DNA from: Fen-1364 sp049515135
Lineage (GTDB): Bacteria > Spirochaetota > Spirochaetia > SZUA-6 > Fen-1364
Direction: 5' to 3'
DNA length: 64,000 nucleotides
Assembly (NCBI GenBank): GCA_049515135.1
Contig: JBEKUJ010000015.1
Span: 1 to 64,000, forward strand
The position numbers were made by a program, and so were the translations under genes. This document shows positions 13,527 to 22,698 of the stretch, piece by piece (position 1 is the first letter of the stretch; each line of letters opens with the position of its first letter). The notes under the pieces were generated by a model. The model saw only the letters and a program-made list of their open reading frames with translations. It did not search any database and was not told the DNA's origin.

Positions 13527-15223
13527 CACGCCTCGTCCTTCCGCGGGCCGTATTTCGCCAGAAGCTCTCCGGCATGCTGCAGGGAGAGCTCTCCCTTGCG
13601 ATCCCCCGCCAGCATGCGCGCAATCTCCTCCTGCCGCGCATCACCGGTGACTTTCTCCACCCGCGTGACCGTGCGGCCCGACTGGGTGACCTTCTCTATC
13701 CTGAGATGATTATCGGCTCGCACGGCGATAGTGGCAAGATGCGTGATGCACAGCACCTGTTTGTGCCGCGCGAGGGCCCCCAGCCTCTCTCCCACTGCCA
13801 GTGCAATCTCTCCGCCGATGCCGGCGTCCACCTCGTCGAAGATCAGCGAGCTGACGTGGTCCGACTCCGCCAGCACCCCCTTGATGGCCAGCATCACGCG
13901 GGAGAGCTCGCCTCCGGAAGCTATGGCGCGCAGCTTCTTGAACGGCTCACCCAGGTTCGGCGAGATGACGAACTCTATGGCGTCCTTTCCCCACGGAGTG
14001 AGGACCGGCGTCCCTTCCCGCGCCGCATCCTGGACCAGGACGCGGAAGCTGACCTTGGGCATGCCCAGCTGGCGCAGCTCGGATTCGATCTTCTTCTGTA
14101 ATTCCTGGCTCCCCGCCTTTCTCCTTTCCGACAGCTCGCGCGCCACCCCCGCGATCTCCTTCTCCGTCCGGGCGATTTCCTCTTCCAGACTCTTCTTCTC
14201 CCCTTCCCAGTTCTCCATGCCCGAAAGCTCCTGCTCGCCCGCACGGCAGTACTCCAGGACTGCGTCGATGGTGTCTCCGTATTTCTTTTCCAGGGACCGG
14301 ATGGCTGACAGCCTGGATTGTACGTCATCAAGTCTGCCTGGGCTGAAATCAGTGCGGGCCTTGTACTGACGCACGCTCTCCGCAAAATCCTCTATCTCGT
14401 AGAACGCGTCTTCCAGCTGGTGAGACTGCCGCGAAAGAGAGGCGTCGATTGCAAGGATCTCCTCCATTGAGTGGCGCGCCTTGCGAAGCGCGGCGAGCAC
14501 CCCGCCGGCGCCCTCCGCAACAGCGCCGTGCACTTCTTCCAGCAGCGTGAAGAGCTTTTCGTGGTGAACCAGGATGGCAAGCTCTTTTTCCAGCTCCTCC
14601 TCTTCTCCGGGCCGGGGAGCAAGAGCCTTGATTTCTTTCACCGCGTACGTGAGCAGGTCGATGCGGCGCAGCCTCTCCCGCTCGTCGCTCACCAGGGAGG
14701 AAAGCCGCTCCCGCAGGGACGCCAGCGAGGCGTACAGGGAATGGAAGCGCTGCGCCAGCTCCTCCGTCCCTGCCCATCGATCAACCAGCCGGCGGTGATT
14801 TTCCAGGTCCAGGAGGGACTGGTGCTCGTGCTGGCCGTGCAGGTCGAAGAGAAGGGAGGAAAAGTCGTGAAGGTCCGCGCGGGTGACAGGACTGGACTGG
14901 ATGAAAAGCGATCCACGGCCGTTGGACTTCAGCATCCGGCGGAGGATGACCGCGCCGTCCTCGGGTTCTATCCCGTGTGATGCGAGCCACTGGGCTGCCT
15001 CCGCGTTGCCGGCCACGGAGACGATGCCCGACACGCTGGTCTCTTCAGCGCCGGACCTGATGATTGAGGTGTCTGTCCTGTCGCCCAGGAGCAGGCCGAG
15101 GGCCCCGACAAGGATGGATTTCCCGGCTCCGGTCTCTCCGCTCAGGACATTCAGGCCATCGGTGAACCGCACCTGCAGCTTGTCGATGATGGCATAGTTG
15201 TGGACGTGGAGCTCCTCAAGCAT
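13526..15223 (-). CDS. recN: DNA repair protein RecN
   Basis: SMC-like ATPase that acts early in double-strand-break repair, 565 residues, the usual length. Walker A GETGAGKS is at 29-36, followed by an AA-rich coiled coil broken in the middle. A C-terminal ABC head holds the signature region (LRAIASGGELSRVMLA) and Walker B with LIFDEVDAGIGG. The start at 15223 has GGGGGAG upstream, and the first residues (MLEELHVHNYAIID) match RecN proteins. It overlaps the nadK stop by eight bases. The nadK-recN pairing is common in bacteria, so this is a confident call. Confidence 0.96.
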   Translation of the reverse strand: MLEELHVHNYAIIDKLQVRFTDGLNVLSGETGAGKSILVGALGLLLGDRTDTSIIRSGAEETSVSGIVSVAGNAEAAQWLASHGIEPEDGAVILRRMLKSNGRGSLFIQSSPVTRADLHDFSSLLFDLHGQHEHQSLLDLENHRRLVDRWAGTEELAQRFHSLYASLASLRERLSSLVSDERERLRRIDLLTYAVKEIKALAPRPGEEEELEKELAILVHHEKLFTLLEEVHGAVAEGAGGVLAALRKARHSMEEILAIDASLSRQSHQLEDAFYEIEDFAESVRQYKARTDFSPGRLDDVQSRLSAIRSLEKKYGDTIDAVLEYCRAGEQELSGMENWEGEKKSLEEEIARTEKEIAGVARELSERRKAGSQELQKKIESELRQLGMPKVSFRVLVQDAAREGTPVLTPWGKDAIEFVISPNLGEPFKKLRAIASGGELSRVMLAIKGVLAESDHVSSLIFDEVDAGIGGEIALAVGERLGALARHKQVLCITHLATIAVRADNHLRIEKVTQSGRTVTRVEKVTGDARQEEIARMLAGDRKGELSLQHAGELLAKYGPRKDEA

Positions 15224-16094
15224 TCGGCTCCCCCGCCCAGTTGAGCTTGGCCCGCAAGACCTCGTAGAAGCCACGACGGTCAGTGTGGACGATGAGCGTC
15301 TTCTGCTCCGCCCGGCGCATGACGATGCTGTCCCTGGGATGCAGGAAGAAAGTGTCCTGCCCGTCTATGGTGAGAACGGTTTCCGCCTTCTGCGGCTCCT
15401 CCACTTCGATGCGCAGGACAACGGACGCAGGGACCACCGTGGGACGGTTGGACAGCGTGAAAGGGCAGATCGGGGTGAGTATAAAGGCTTCCATCTCGGG
15501 GTGGAGAATGGGACCGCCGGCTGCCATGGAGTACGCGGTGGAGCCCGTGGGAGTGGCCACAATGACGCCGTCCGCGCGGTATCTCCCCAGGTACTGGTCT
15601 GAGAAGAAGATCTTCAGCCTGATCATGCGCGAGATTCCTCCGATCCCAATGACGGCCTCATTGAGCCCGAGGAATGCGCCTATCTCCTTTCCATCCCTCA
15701 GCACCGTGACGGAAAGCATGAGCCGCTCTCCCACCGTCAGCCGTCCGTCCAGGTATTTCTCCCAGGTTTCCACCAGCTCGCTGCGGGAGACCTCCGTGAT
15801 GAAACCGAAATCCCCCATATTCACGGCCAGAATGGGAACCTCGCGGCCGCGCGCGCGGTCCTGCGCCAGCATTCGAGCGCAGGACAGAAGCGTTCCATCC
15901 CCTCCGAGGGTAATGGCAAAGTCGACGTCTGCAAGAGTCTCCCTGCCGGTATGGTTGGCGTAGTCGATGAACACGGCCTCGGCGCCGCGCGCGCGCGCAA
16001 ACTCCTCTATCGTGCGCGCGACGCTCTTCACGTCGTCCTTCTGAGAGTTGATGACGACCAGTACCTTGCGCATCTGGCGCGGCTGGGCAGACAT
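15216..16094 (-). CDS. nadK: NAD kinase
   Basis: Phosphorylates NAD to NADP. The 292-residue product has the GGDGT motif at 64-68, a conserved GLNEAVIG segment and the TPTGSTAYSMAAGGPI motif that shapes the NAD site. An in-frame Met seven codons in could also be the start; neither has a strong ribosome binding site. It is followed with an eight-base overlap by recN. Supply of NADPH balance fits the nearby 6-phosphogluconate dehydrogenase, though they are not in one operon. Confidence 0.95.
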   Translation of the reverse strand: MSAQPRQMRKVLVVINSQKDDVKSVARTIEEFARARGAEAVFIDYANHTGRETLADVDFAITLGGDGTLLSCARMLAQDRARGREVPILAVNMGDFGFITEVSRSELVETWEKYLDGRLTVGERLMLSVTVLRDGKEIGAFLGLNEAVIGIGGISRMIRLKIFFSDQYLGRYRADGVIVATPTGSTAYSMAAGGPILHPEMEAFILTPICPFTLSNRPTVVPASVVLRIEVEEPQKAETVLTIDGQDTFFLHPRDSIVMRRAEQKTLIVHTDRRGFYEVLRAKLNWAGEPNA

Positions 16095-16208
16095 GTGCGC
16101 TAACTATAGTGGCGCCCTGTCGGGAAGGCAAGCCTAGCACATGGATGTGCGCAGGTCGGCGCGTACAGGGATGTACAAGCGCCGGCCCTCGAAGCAATGG
16201 AACGGGCG

Positions 16209-16238
16209 TAGCCGCGCGGAGGCGCGCCCCTAGGCTAC
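16209..16238 (-). promoter_or_regulatory. GC-rich hairpin between the DegT-like gene and nadK
   Basis: GTAGCC at 16209-16214 pairs with GGCTAC at 16233-16238, with GCGCG/CGCGC inside. It overlaps the stop codon of the DegT-like gene and has no T-run. It could slow polymerase or protect the upstream message; it is not a standard terminator. Confidence 0.35.
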
Positions 16239-17260
16239 GGCAGCGTGGCCAGCACCTTGCTCACCGTCTCCACGTCCCGCTTGCCCAGCATCGGGTAGAG
16301 CGGGAACAGCAGGCAGCGCAGCATGAGGGACCTGGCGTTTGCGCATTGCGCCCCAGGACCATCGTCAAGCGCCGCGACGGTGTCAGCAAACGCCGGGAGG
16401 GTGTCCACGTTCTTCTTCAGCGCGTACTGACGCGTCTCTTTCATCCCGTCCGCAAGGCTCACGGGGAAGGAGGAGAGCACGTTTTCAGCATCCAGCTTCG
16501 AGACAAGGCCCCTGTGGCGGGACTTGAAAAGTGACTGCGAGAACAGCGCGGCAACCTCGCGCCTGACCCGGGCGAAGTTCTCCAACGCCGCCATCTGGGA
16601 GATCCCCAGCGCGGCGTTCATATCGGCAAGCGGCGAATACAGGGGGGACCCTTCGACGACCCGGCGCAGCGCGGTCAGGAGCTGCCTGCTCTTTGCAAGC
16701 ACAAGGGCTCCTCCTCCGCAGGTGACGATGTTCTCAGGGTCCAGGGAGACCAGGCAGACGTCGGCGCTGGAGCCGCAGGGCATCTCCCCGACCCTGCCGC
16801 CCAGACCCTGCGAGGCATCCTCCAGGATGGGCAGCCCATGCGCCCTGAGAGCCTCCACATCGGTGATGACTCCCAGAGAATGATGGACCAGGATGGCCTT
16901 CGCTCCCTTCTGGGAAAGCCGCGCCGCTTCCTGGGGGTCCATGGAGCCTGACTCAGGCTCCACGTCCGCGACAAGCGGGAGGAGGCCCCTGTCCTGGAGA
17001 ACCCTGAGCCACAACGACGGGGCAAGGGCCGACACGATCACCGGATCCTGGGGAGCAAGCCCCAGCGCCTCCAGCGCAACGGACAGGGCCAGATACGAGT
17101 TGCACAAAGAGACTCCACCGGCATGCCCCAGGAGCTGGCACGCCCGGGAGACCAGCTCGCGGGAGATCTCTCCGGGCCCGAGCTTGTCGGAAACGATGCA
17201 GGACAGAACGCTGCCCATGTCCTTTCTCTTGACGGTGGGACGAAAGACTGGTAATGCCAT
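16235..17260 (-). CDS. DegT/DnrJ/EryC1-family protein lacking the PLP lysine
   Basis: Fold type I aminotransferase-like protein, 341 residues. Family landmarks are present: a small-residue cofactor loop near 50-57, and LPILEDASQGLGG with Asp 148, which would contact the PLP pyridine nitrogen. The lysine that forms the Schiff base should follow the S-x-x-P motif. Here the segment is SLDPENIVTCGGG with Glu 176 in its place, so aminotransferase chemistry is unlikely. Related lysine-free proteins can be dehydratases (His in place) or regulators; Glu is neither. The start at 17260 has no clear ribosome binding site. Confidence 0.75.
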   Translation of the reverse strand: MALPVFRPTVKRKDMGSVLSCIVSDKLGPGEISRELVSRACQLLGHAGGVSLCNSYLALSVALEALGLAPQDPVIVSALAPSLWLRVLQDRGLLPLVADVEPESGSMDPQEAARLSQKGAKAILVHHSLGVITDVEALRAHGLPILEDASQGLGGRVGEMPCGSSADVCLVSLDPENIVTCGGGALVLAKSRQLLTALRRVVEGSPLYSPLADMNAALGISQMAALENFARVRREVAALFSQSLFKSRHRGLVSKLDAENVLSSFPVSLADGMKETRQYALKKNVDTLPAFADTVAALDDGPGAQCANARSLMLRCLLFPLYPMLGKRDVETVSKVLATLP

Positions 17261-17307
17261 GTTTGCTCAATGAGCCGCCTTCGATGCGGCTTTGTCAAGC
17301 GCGGGGC

Positions 17308-17964
17308 TCAGCCGGCGAACCCGCCTTCGCCGATCAGGGGAACGAACCTGCAGCCGATGCTCTCCTGGGAGGTGAATGACCCCCCTGTCCTGCGGACCGC
17401 CACAATGATCTGCGACCTTCGCCAGTCCCCCACCGGAACCACCAGGATTCCGTTGTCCGCAAGCTGTCCTCGAAGAGCGGCCGGGACTGACGGGGCGGCC
17501 GCCGTGACGAGAATGCGGTCAAATGGCGCCTCTTCGGGCCACCCGGGACCGCCGTCGCCCGTCTTGAAGCTGACATTGGTGAAACCGAGGGAGCCCAGGG
17601 TTCTTTCGGCCATGGCGGCCAGCTCGGGTATGCGCTCAACGGTGAAAACGCTCGCGGCCAGAACCGCCAGTATGGCCGTCTGGTATCCGCTGCCCGTCCC
17701 GATCTCCAGCACCTTCTCAGCGCCCCTGAGGTACAGAGCCTGTGTCATGAACGCGACCATGTAGGGCTGGGAAATTGTCTGCCCGTGCCCGATCGGCACG
17801 GGAAAATCGCTGTATGCGGTGGTCCGGCTGCCTGGAGGCACGAATGCGTGGCGGGGCACTGTGCGCATGGCGTCGAGCAGCCGCTGGTCTGTGATGTCGC
17901 GATTCTCGATCTGAAGCCGTACCATGCGCTCGGCCTCAGCGTCTTTTTCCCAGGAAGCTCGCAC
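17308..17964 (-). CDS. pcm: Protein-L-isoaspartate O-methyltransferase
   Basis: Repairs damaged proteins by methylating L-isoaspartyl residues with S-adenosylmethionine. The 218-residue product has the family N-terminus (MVRLQIENRDITDQRLLDAM, then VPRHAFVP), the HGQTISQPYMVA motif and the SAM motif VLEIGTGSGYQTA at 85-97, with FDRILVTAAAP further on. The annotated start is GTG 17964. An ATG at 17925 with GAGG upstream is an alternative that would remove 13 residues. It lies 13 bases after the universal stress gene, fitting a stress or repair operon. Confidence 0.93.
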   Translation of the reverse strand: MRASWEKDAEAERMVRLQIENRDITDQRLLDAMRTVPRHAFVPPGSRTTAYSDFPVPIGHGQTISQPYMVAFMTQALYLRGAEKVLEIGTGSGYQTAILAVLAASVFTVERIPELAAMAERTLGSLGFTNVSFKTGDGGPGWPEEAPFDRILVTAAAPSVPAALRGQLADNGILVVPVGDWRRSQIIVAVRRTGGSFTSQESIGCRFVPLIGEGGFAG

Positions 17965-17977
17965 AGCGGCGCCGGAA

Positions 17978-18838
17978 TTACACAGCCACGAGCACGGGCA
18001 ACTCGCTCCTGCGGATCAGGTGGGAGGCGGTGGGACCCAGCAGGTAGTCCCTCATTTTGTGCCTCCCGTGCGCGCCGATGAGGATTATGTCTGATCCCTC
18101 GCGTTTTGCGATCCGGGGAATCATGTCCACCGGCTTGCCAGTCTCCGTGAGGAGCCTGTACGGTATGCCGTGGCTGTTCAAATACCCCAGCTCGGAATCG
18201 AACGGGAAGCTTTCCTCCAGCTCTTCCCTGACAGTGAGCACCACCATCTCCTCCCAGATCGCTCCCAGGGCGTTGACGCAGAACTGGAGAGCCTTCTCCG
18301 CGCCGGGGCTGCCGTCATAGGGAAAGAGCATCCGCCGGGGGCTGTGAAACGGCATTGAACAGACCAGCACGGGGCGCGGAGAGGAGCGCACAACGTCCTC
18401 TGTCGTGGATCCGACAATTGCCCTCTGAATGTGCGCGTGCTCGCCTTTCTGCCCGATGACGAGCAGGTCTCCTGAACGGGTCTCCTCCGCAAGCACCCCT
18501 GAGGGGAGTCCCTCACGCAGGACAGGGGAAGATTTGATCCCGACTGACTCCGCCTCCCTTCGACACTGATCCAGGCAGTTCTCCGCAAAGGACCTGATGT
18601 CCTTTCTCACCTGTTCGTAGAAGCCTTTCAGGCCCGGGTCGGGCGGAATGTAGACCCGCTCGAATCCGTAGTCGAAGTGACTGGCAGTGTAGATTATGGG
18701 GAGGTCGGTCTTGCGTGAGTCGATCACGAAGACGATCTTGACTGTCGCTGTCACGCGACCGGCGAGATCGACGGCGTACTGGAACGCCGCCAGGGAATTG
18801 GGCGATCCGTCGATTCCAGTGACGATCTGCCCGATCAC
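17978..18838 (-). CDS. Tandem-domain universal stress protein (UspA family)
   Basis: 286 residues made of two Usp domains. The first (1-160) ends in the ATP-binding signature G-x2-G-x9-G-S/T (GQKGEHAHIQRAIVGST). The second (about 165-286) ends in GAHGRHKMRDYLLGPTASH, a looser version. Such proteins bind ATP or other nucleotides and help cells during starvation or oxidative stress; the exact role varies. It overlaps the upstream ribbon-helix-helix gene by ATGA and is followed by pcm. Confidence 0.88.
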   Translation of the reverse strand: MIGQIVTGIDGSPNSLAAFQYAVDLAGRVTATVKIVFVIDSRKTDLPIIYTASHFDYGFERVYIPPDPGLKGFYEQVRKDIRSFAENCLDQCRREAESVGIKSSPVLREGLPSGVLAEETRSGDLLVIGQKGEHAHIQRAIVGSTTEDVVRSSPRPVLVCSMPFHSPRRMLFPYDGSPGAEKALQFCVNALGAIWEEMVVLTVREELEESFPFDSELGYLNSHGIPYRLLTETGKPVDMIPRIAKREGSDIILIGAHGRHKMRDYLLGPTASHLIRRSELPVLVAV

Positions 18839-19053
18839 CCCTGCAGTGTCCCTCCGCCCGCCACCGGGCTCTTTTCCGCGGTCTTCTGGGCCTGGGAATC
18901 CTTGTCGTGCAGCTTCGAGAGCTTGTACTGCTTGAGCAGCAGCCGGATGGCGTCGTTTATGCCCTCCGTCCTGCTGGCGTAGTAGCCTTCACGGACCATC
19001 TCATCCAGTCCTTCAAGAAGCTCTGTGGACGTCTCGACAAAAGTCTTTGACAC
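18835..19053 (-). CDS. Ribbon-helix-helix (CopG-like) protein
   Basis: 72-residue protein with a typical RHH DNA-binding region: a short strand (SKTFVET), helix A (TELLEGLDEMVREG) and helix B (RTEGINDAIRLLLKQY). The C-terminal tail is polar. It is probably an autoregulator of this operon, or the antitoxin-like half of a system whose toxin is absent. The GTG start at 19053 is chosen because AGGAGG lies five bases upstream; a longer frame extends to 19107 but lacks such a site. It is the first gene of the usp-pcm operon. Confidence 0.75.
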   Translation of the reverse strand: MSKTFVETSTELLEGLDEMVREGYYASRTEGINDAIRLLLKQYKLSKLHDKDSQAQKTAEKSPVAGGGTLQG

Positions 19054-19246
19054 TGCAGCCTCCTGCCACCGCGGGTGGGACGCGGCCTTTTTCAAGAGTT
19101 CGCACAAATGGTCGAACCCGCGAACCGGGCCCCAGCCATTGTCTCGGCCGCCATACTACAGCGCTCGGGCCGGGAGCGCAAGGAAAATCGTGCTCTGCCG
19201 CGCCTTTCGTCCGTCCGTGGACTCGGCGCGGCTTCGCCATCCGTGG

Positions 19247-20026
19247 CTAGGGCAGCACCATCTGGGCCATCTTTTCGACCTGGGACCTGCTGAGCGCTTT
19301 CCACTGCGAGTAAAAATCAAAAAGCCATCCCGACTCGACTCCCGAGCGCAGGAACCTGTAGAGCTCCTGCGAGCTGTGCCGGGCGTTCCTGCGGAAATCC
19401 CGCAGGGAGTCCTCGTCCCCCAGATCGCTGACCACGCGCACGCTGAGCGGCGGAACACGCGCCCGGAGGGCCCCAATGAAGACACCCGCGGTTTCCCAGT
19501 TGCAGGCCACGGCGCCGCTGACTGCGTGGAGGGACTCCCTGACCTGCACGGATTGTATGAAGAACTCCCCGCATGCCTGGGTTCCGGATCTGACCTGGAG
19601 ACCGAGCCCGTTCCCGAGCTCCGAGGCAGCCCTCACCAGCTTCTGCGCCTCTTTGCGCGCAAGGAGCCGGAAGGCGGACGGCAGGCGCATCTCGGCTATG
19701 ATCCTGGAGGGAAGGCCGCTTCCCGAGATGTCGTACTCCAGACAGTCGAGCCCGAGCACGATGCTGTTCACGATCAGCTCCCCGTCAAGCGCCGCGCACG
19801 TCCCGGTGTCCATGACCACATCCGGCCGCACGTCCGTGATGCCGGCCACTGTGGCGGAAGCCGCTCTGGCCTTTGCTGGTCCGGACTGGAGCGCAACGAT
19901 CTCCACGTTTGCAATAGAACCCCGGCTGCTGCGGCAGCCAAGGATCGGGGGACCGTCGCGCAGCGAGAGCGCAGTGCGACAACTCGTGAACTCGAGCGGG
20001 ATTGGGCATATCACCAGGACGCGCAC
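19247..20026 (-). CDS. Nucleoside phosphorylase / MTA-SAH nucleosidase-like protein
   Basis: PNP/UDP phosphorylase-superfamily protein of 259 residues. Glu 12 (PIPLEF) matches the catalytic or water-activating Glu of 5'-methylthioadenosine/S-adenosylhomocysteine nucleosidases. VRVVSDLGDED near residue 200 supplies the Asp that protonates N7. The central MDTGTCAALDGEL and GAVACNWETAGVF segments match the purine pocket (E-x-M/T-E type). Substrate could be MTA, SAH or a futalosine-like nucleoside; the sequence alone does not decide. It stands alone on the minus strand, divergent from ldh. Confidence 0.75.
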   Translation of the reverse strand: MRVLVICPIPLEFTSCRTALSLRDGPPILGCRSSRGSIANVEIVALQSGPAKARAASATVAGITDVRPDVVMDTGTCAALDGELIVNSIVLGLDCLEYDISGSGLPSRIIAEMRLPSAFRLLARKEAQKLVRAASELGNGLGLQVRSGTQACGEFFIQSVQVRESLHAVSGAVACNWETAGVFIGALRARVPPLSVRVVSDLGDEDSLRDFRRNARHSSQELYRFLRSGVESGWLFDFYSQWKALSRSQVEKMAQMVLP

Positions 20027-20067
20027 GCGTGCTCCCGACCGGAAGAAGATCTATCGTGATAAAAATG

Positions 20068-20092
20068 TGGGGATAGGTAACACCTATCCCCA
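20068..20092. promoter_or_regulatory. Perfect 11-bp hairpin between nucleosidase and ldh genes
   Basis: TGGGGATAGGT (20068-20078) and ACCTATCCCCA (20082-20092) are exact inverted repeats with a three-base AAC loop. It lies in the divergent promoter region, 42 bases before the nucleosidase start and about 145 before the ldh start. It could be an operator. There is no T-run on either side. Confidence 0.55.
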
Positions 20093-20235
20093 TTGCGAGA
20101 CAAGGGGCAAGGAAAGGAGGTGAAACTTACCCCACACGAATCTAGATTCCGTACTGTCTCTACCTTATTAAACACCGGCGGGGGGCATTGGTTACACCCG
20201 TCGAACATCCGGTTGGTTTTGAGTATCTTCTTGGG

Positions 20236-21186
20236 ATGGAAACGAACACCAGCAAGGTGGCAATCATCGGCGCAGGCTCGGTAGGCTCCACGCTCGCCTT
20301 CGACCTTTGCCTCAAGGGTGCGGTCACCGAGATTACCCTCATCGATTCCAACAAGGAAAAGGCCGAGGCTGAGATCCTGGACATCAAGCAGGGGTCCCCG
20401 CTTGGCCGGTCTCTGAAGATCGAGGCCTCCGACTACCAGGCGTGCAGGGACAGCGGCATCGCAATCATCACCGCGGGCGCCAGGCAAAAGCCCGGGGAGA
20501 CACGCGTGGACCTCATGGAGCGGAACGTCGGCATCATGAAATCCATCGTGAAATCGATCGTCGACTCCGGGTTCCAGGGAATCTTCCTGGTCATCACAAA
20601 CCCGGTGGACGTCCTGACATGGGTGGCATACGCGGAAAGCGGCTTCCCGGCTTCCCGGGTGTTCGGCTCCGGCACGATCCTCGATTCCGCCCGTCTGCGC
20701 GAATACGTGGCCCGGCACTGCAAAGTGAACCCCCAGAACATCCACGGGTACGTGCTGGGAGAGCACGGGGATACGTCGTTCCCCGCGTGGTCGCTGCTGA
20801 CGATCGGCGGCATCCACTTCAACGAGTTCTGCCCTGTGTGCGGCACCTGCGACGGGATCGACACCTTCAAGGAGAACACGATGAACGAGGTGCGCCAGAC
20901 CGCCTACCGCATCATTCAGGCCAAGGGCTCGACATGCTACGCAATAGCGCAGGCCGGCTCCGTCCTGGTGGAATCCATCGTACGCGACGAGAGGCGCATC
21001 CTTCCCATATCGACTGTCCGTGAGGACTTCAAGGGGATCAAGAAGACGGCTTTCAGCTTCCCCGCCATCGTGGGCAAGGGGGGCGTTGCCCGGGTGCTCG
21101 ATTTCCCTCTCCCTGCGGACGAGGAGAAGTGCCTTTTCGACTCGGCCCGGTTCGTGTCGGAAAACATCGCCAGGGCCGGATACTAA
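20236..21186 (+). CDS. ldh: L-lactate dehydrogenase
   Basis: Reduces pyruvate to L-lactate with NADH and so closes fermentative redox balance. The 316-residue product has the Rossmann motif GAGSVGSTL (12-20) and the substrate loop GARQKPGETR. Gln 84 there is the residue that separates lactate from malate dehydrogenases (which have Arg). TNPVD, SGTILDSARLR and the catalytic GEHGDTS with His 178 are also present. The ATG at 20236 gives the normal N-terminus; an in-frame TTG at 20188 would add 16 unusual residues. The long leader contains a perfect hairpin. Confidence 0.95.
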   Translation: METNTSKVAIIGAGSVGSTLAFDLCLKGAVTEITLIDSNKEKAEAEILDIKQGSPLGRSLKIEASDYQACRDSGIAIITAGARQKPGETRVDLMERNVGIMKSIVKSIVDSGFQGIFLVITNPVDVLTWVAYAESGFPASRVFGSGTILDSARLREYVARHCKVNPQNIHGYVLGEHGDTSFPAWSLLTIGGIHFNEFCPVCGTCDGIDTFKENTMNEVRQTAYRIIQAKGSTCYAIAQAGSVLVESIVRDERRILPISTVREDFKGIKKTAFSFPAIVGKGGVARVLDFPLPADEEKCLFDSARFVSENIARAGY

Positions 21187-21256
21187 TGATGACGGCGGCC
21201 GCCAGGCCGCTCTGGCCATCAGAGCGCGTGCGGTGTGCTCGCCGAGGCGCATCGAC

Positions 21257-22666
21257 TTAAAGTTTTGACCACTCCGTGTGAAAGATTCCCCCCCGGTCCA
21301 CCCTTTGATAGGTATGCGCGCCGAAGTAATCCCGCTGGGCCTGGATCAGGTTGGCGGGAAGCCTTTCGGTTCGATATGAATCGAAATACGACAGGGCGGA
21401 TGAAAAGGCCGGAATGGGAATGCCCCTTTCCGCTGAAACCGCGACAAGGCGCCGCCATCCCGGCTGCGCTTTTTCGACAATCTCTCTGAAGTACGGATTC
21501 AAAAGGAGATTCGCAAGGTCCGGGTCCCTGTCGTAGGCTTCCCTGATCCGTCCCAGGAATTTCGCCCTGATAATGCACCCTCCGCGCCAGATGGACGCAA
21601 TCTCGCCGAACCTGAGTCCCCACTCGTACTCCTGGGCTGCCGCCCTCATCAGGCTGAAGCCCTGCGCATAGGAGCAGATCTTGGACGCGTACAGCGCATC
21701 ATGCACCGAGTCGATGAGCCTGCGCGGGTCCCCCGAGAACCTGCCCGACGGTCCGTGGAGAATCTTCGAGGCCTGAGTTCTCTCCTCTTTCATCGCGGAG
21801 ATGGCGCGGGCAAAGACAGCCTCCGCCATGGTTGCGGAGGCCACCCCGAGGTCCAGGGCGGACTGAATGGTCCACTTGCCGGTCCCCTTCTGACCGGCCT
21901 TGTCCAGGATTTGCTCAACCATGGGGAGTCCTGTTTCCGGATCCTTCTTTCCCAGGATTTCCGCGGTGATCTGTATGAGGTATGAGTCCAGGTCTCCCTG
22001 GTTCCATTCTCCGAACACCCTGCTCATCTCCTGGTGGTCCATTCCCAGAAGGTTCCTCATGATGAAGTACGCCTCCGAGATGAGCTGCATGTCGCTGTAC
22101 TCGATCCCGTTGTGCACCATTTTCACGTAGTGGCCTGCGCCGTCCGGACCGATGTACGCGCAGCAAGGCTCGCCGTCCACTTTCGCGGCTATGTCGAGCA
22201 GGATCTTTCCCGCGGAGTCCCATGCGTCGCGATGCCCGCCGGGCATGATGCTGGGGCCGTGGAGGGCCCCCTCCTCGCCTCCCGAGACTCCCGTTCCAAG
22301 GAAGAGGAGGCCCCGGGCCTCCGCCTCCCTGGTCCGCCGGATGGTGTCCTGGAAGAACGAGTTCCCTCCATCTATTATGATGTCGCCGGGGGAAAGGAGA
22401 GCTGCTGCATGGGAGATCACCTCATCCACCGGCTTTCCCGCCTGCACCATGATGAGGAGTACGCGGGGCTTCGAAAGACCGGACACCAGCTCCTCCAGGG
22501 ACCACGCGGGCTGCAGGCGCTTTCCTTTTCCGGTCCCTGTGACGAGCTCCCGCGTCTTCTCTGCGGTCCGGTTGTAGACGCCGACCGTGTAGCCCCTGCT
22601 CTCGATGTTGAGAGCGAGGTTCTGGCCCATGACGGCCATGCCGATGACCCCGATGTTCGCGCTCAT
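21257..22666 (-). CDS. gnd: 6-phosphogluconate dehydrogenase, decarboxylating
   Basis: Oxidative pentose phosphate pathway enzyme giving ribulose 5-phosphate, CO2 and NADPH. The length of 469 residues is normal. It has GMAVMGQNLALN at the N-terminus, YNRT for cofactor choice, GVSGGEEGA, the catalytic KMVHNGIEYSDMQ with Lys and His, and the C-terminal AQRDYFGAHTYQRVD that reaches the neighbouring subunit. The start at 22666 matches the family; an upstream in-frame codon at 22702 would extend it without signal. It is followed on the plus strand by nothing related and is probably monocistronic. Confidence 0.96.
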   Translation of the reverse strand: MSANIGVIGMAVMGQNLALNIESRGYTVGVYNRTAEKTRELVTGTGKGKRLQPAWSLEELVSGLSKPRVLLIMVQAGKPVDEVISHAAALLSPGDIIIDGGNSFFQDTIRRTREAEARGLLFLGTGVSGGEEGALHGPSIMPGGHRDAWDSAGKILLDIAAKVDGEPCCAYIGPDGAGHYVKMVHNGIEYSDMQLISEAYFIMRNLLGMDHQEMSRVFGEWNQGDLDSYLIQITAEILGKKDPETGLPMVEQILDKAGQKGTGKWTIQSALDLGVASATMAEAVFARAISAMKEERTQASKILHGPSGRFSGDPRRLIDSVHDALYASKICSYAQGFSLMRAAAQEYEWGLRFGEIASIWRGGCIIRAKFLGRIREAYDRDPDLANLLLNPYFREIVEKAQPGWRRLVAVSAERGIPIPAFSSALSYFDSYRTERLPANLIQAQRDYFGAHTYQRVDRGGIFHTEWSKL

Positions 22667-22698
22667 GCGACTAATAATGGGAACGGGCACAGCCAAAG

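Noticed and set aside
16100..16250. Possible RNA gene from the GC-rich inverted sequence
   Set aside because: Hairpin is short and overlaps a stop codon; nothing supports a separate RNA.
21187..21256. Terminator between ldh and gnd
   Set aside because: GCGGCC/GGCCGC complementarity exists but there is no T-run and the stem is weak.
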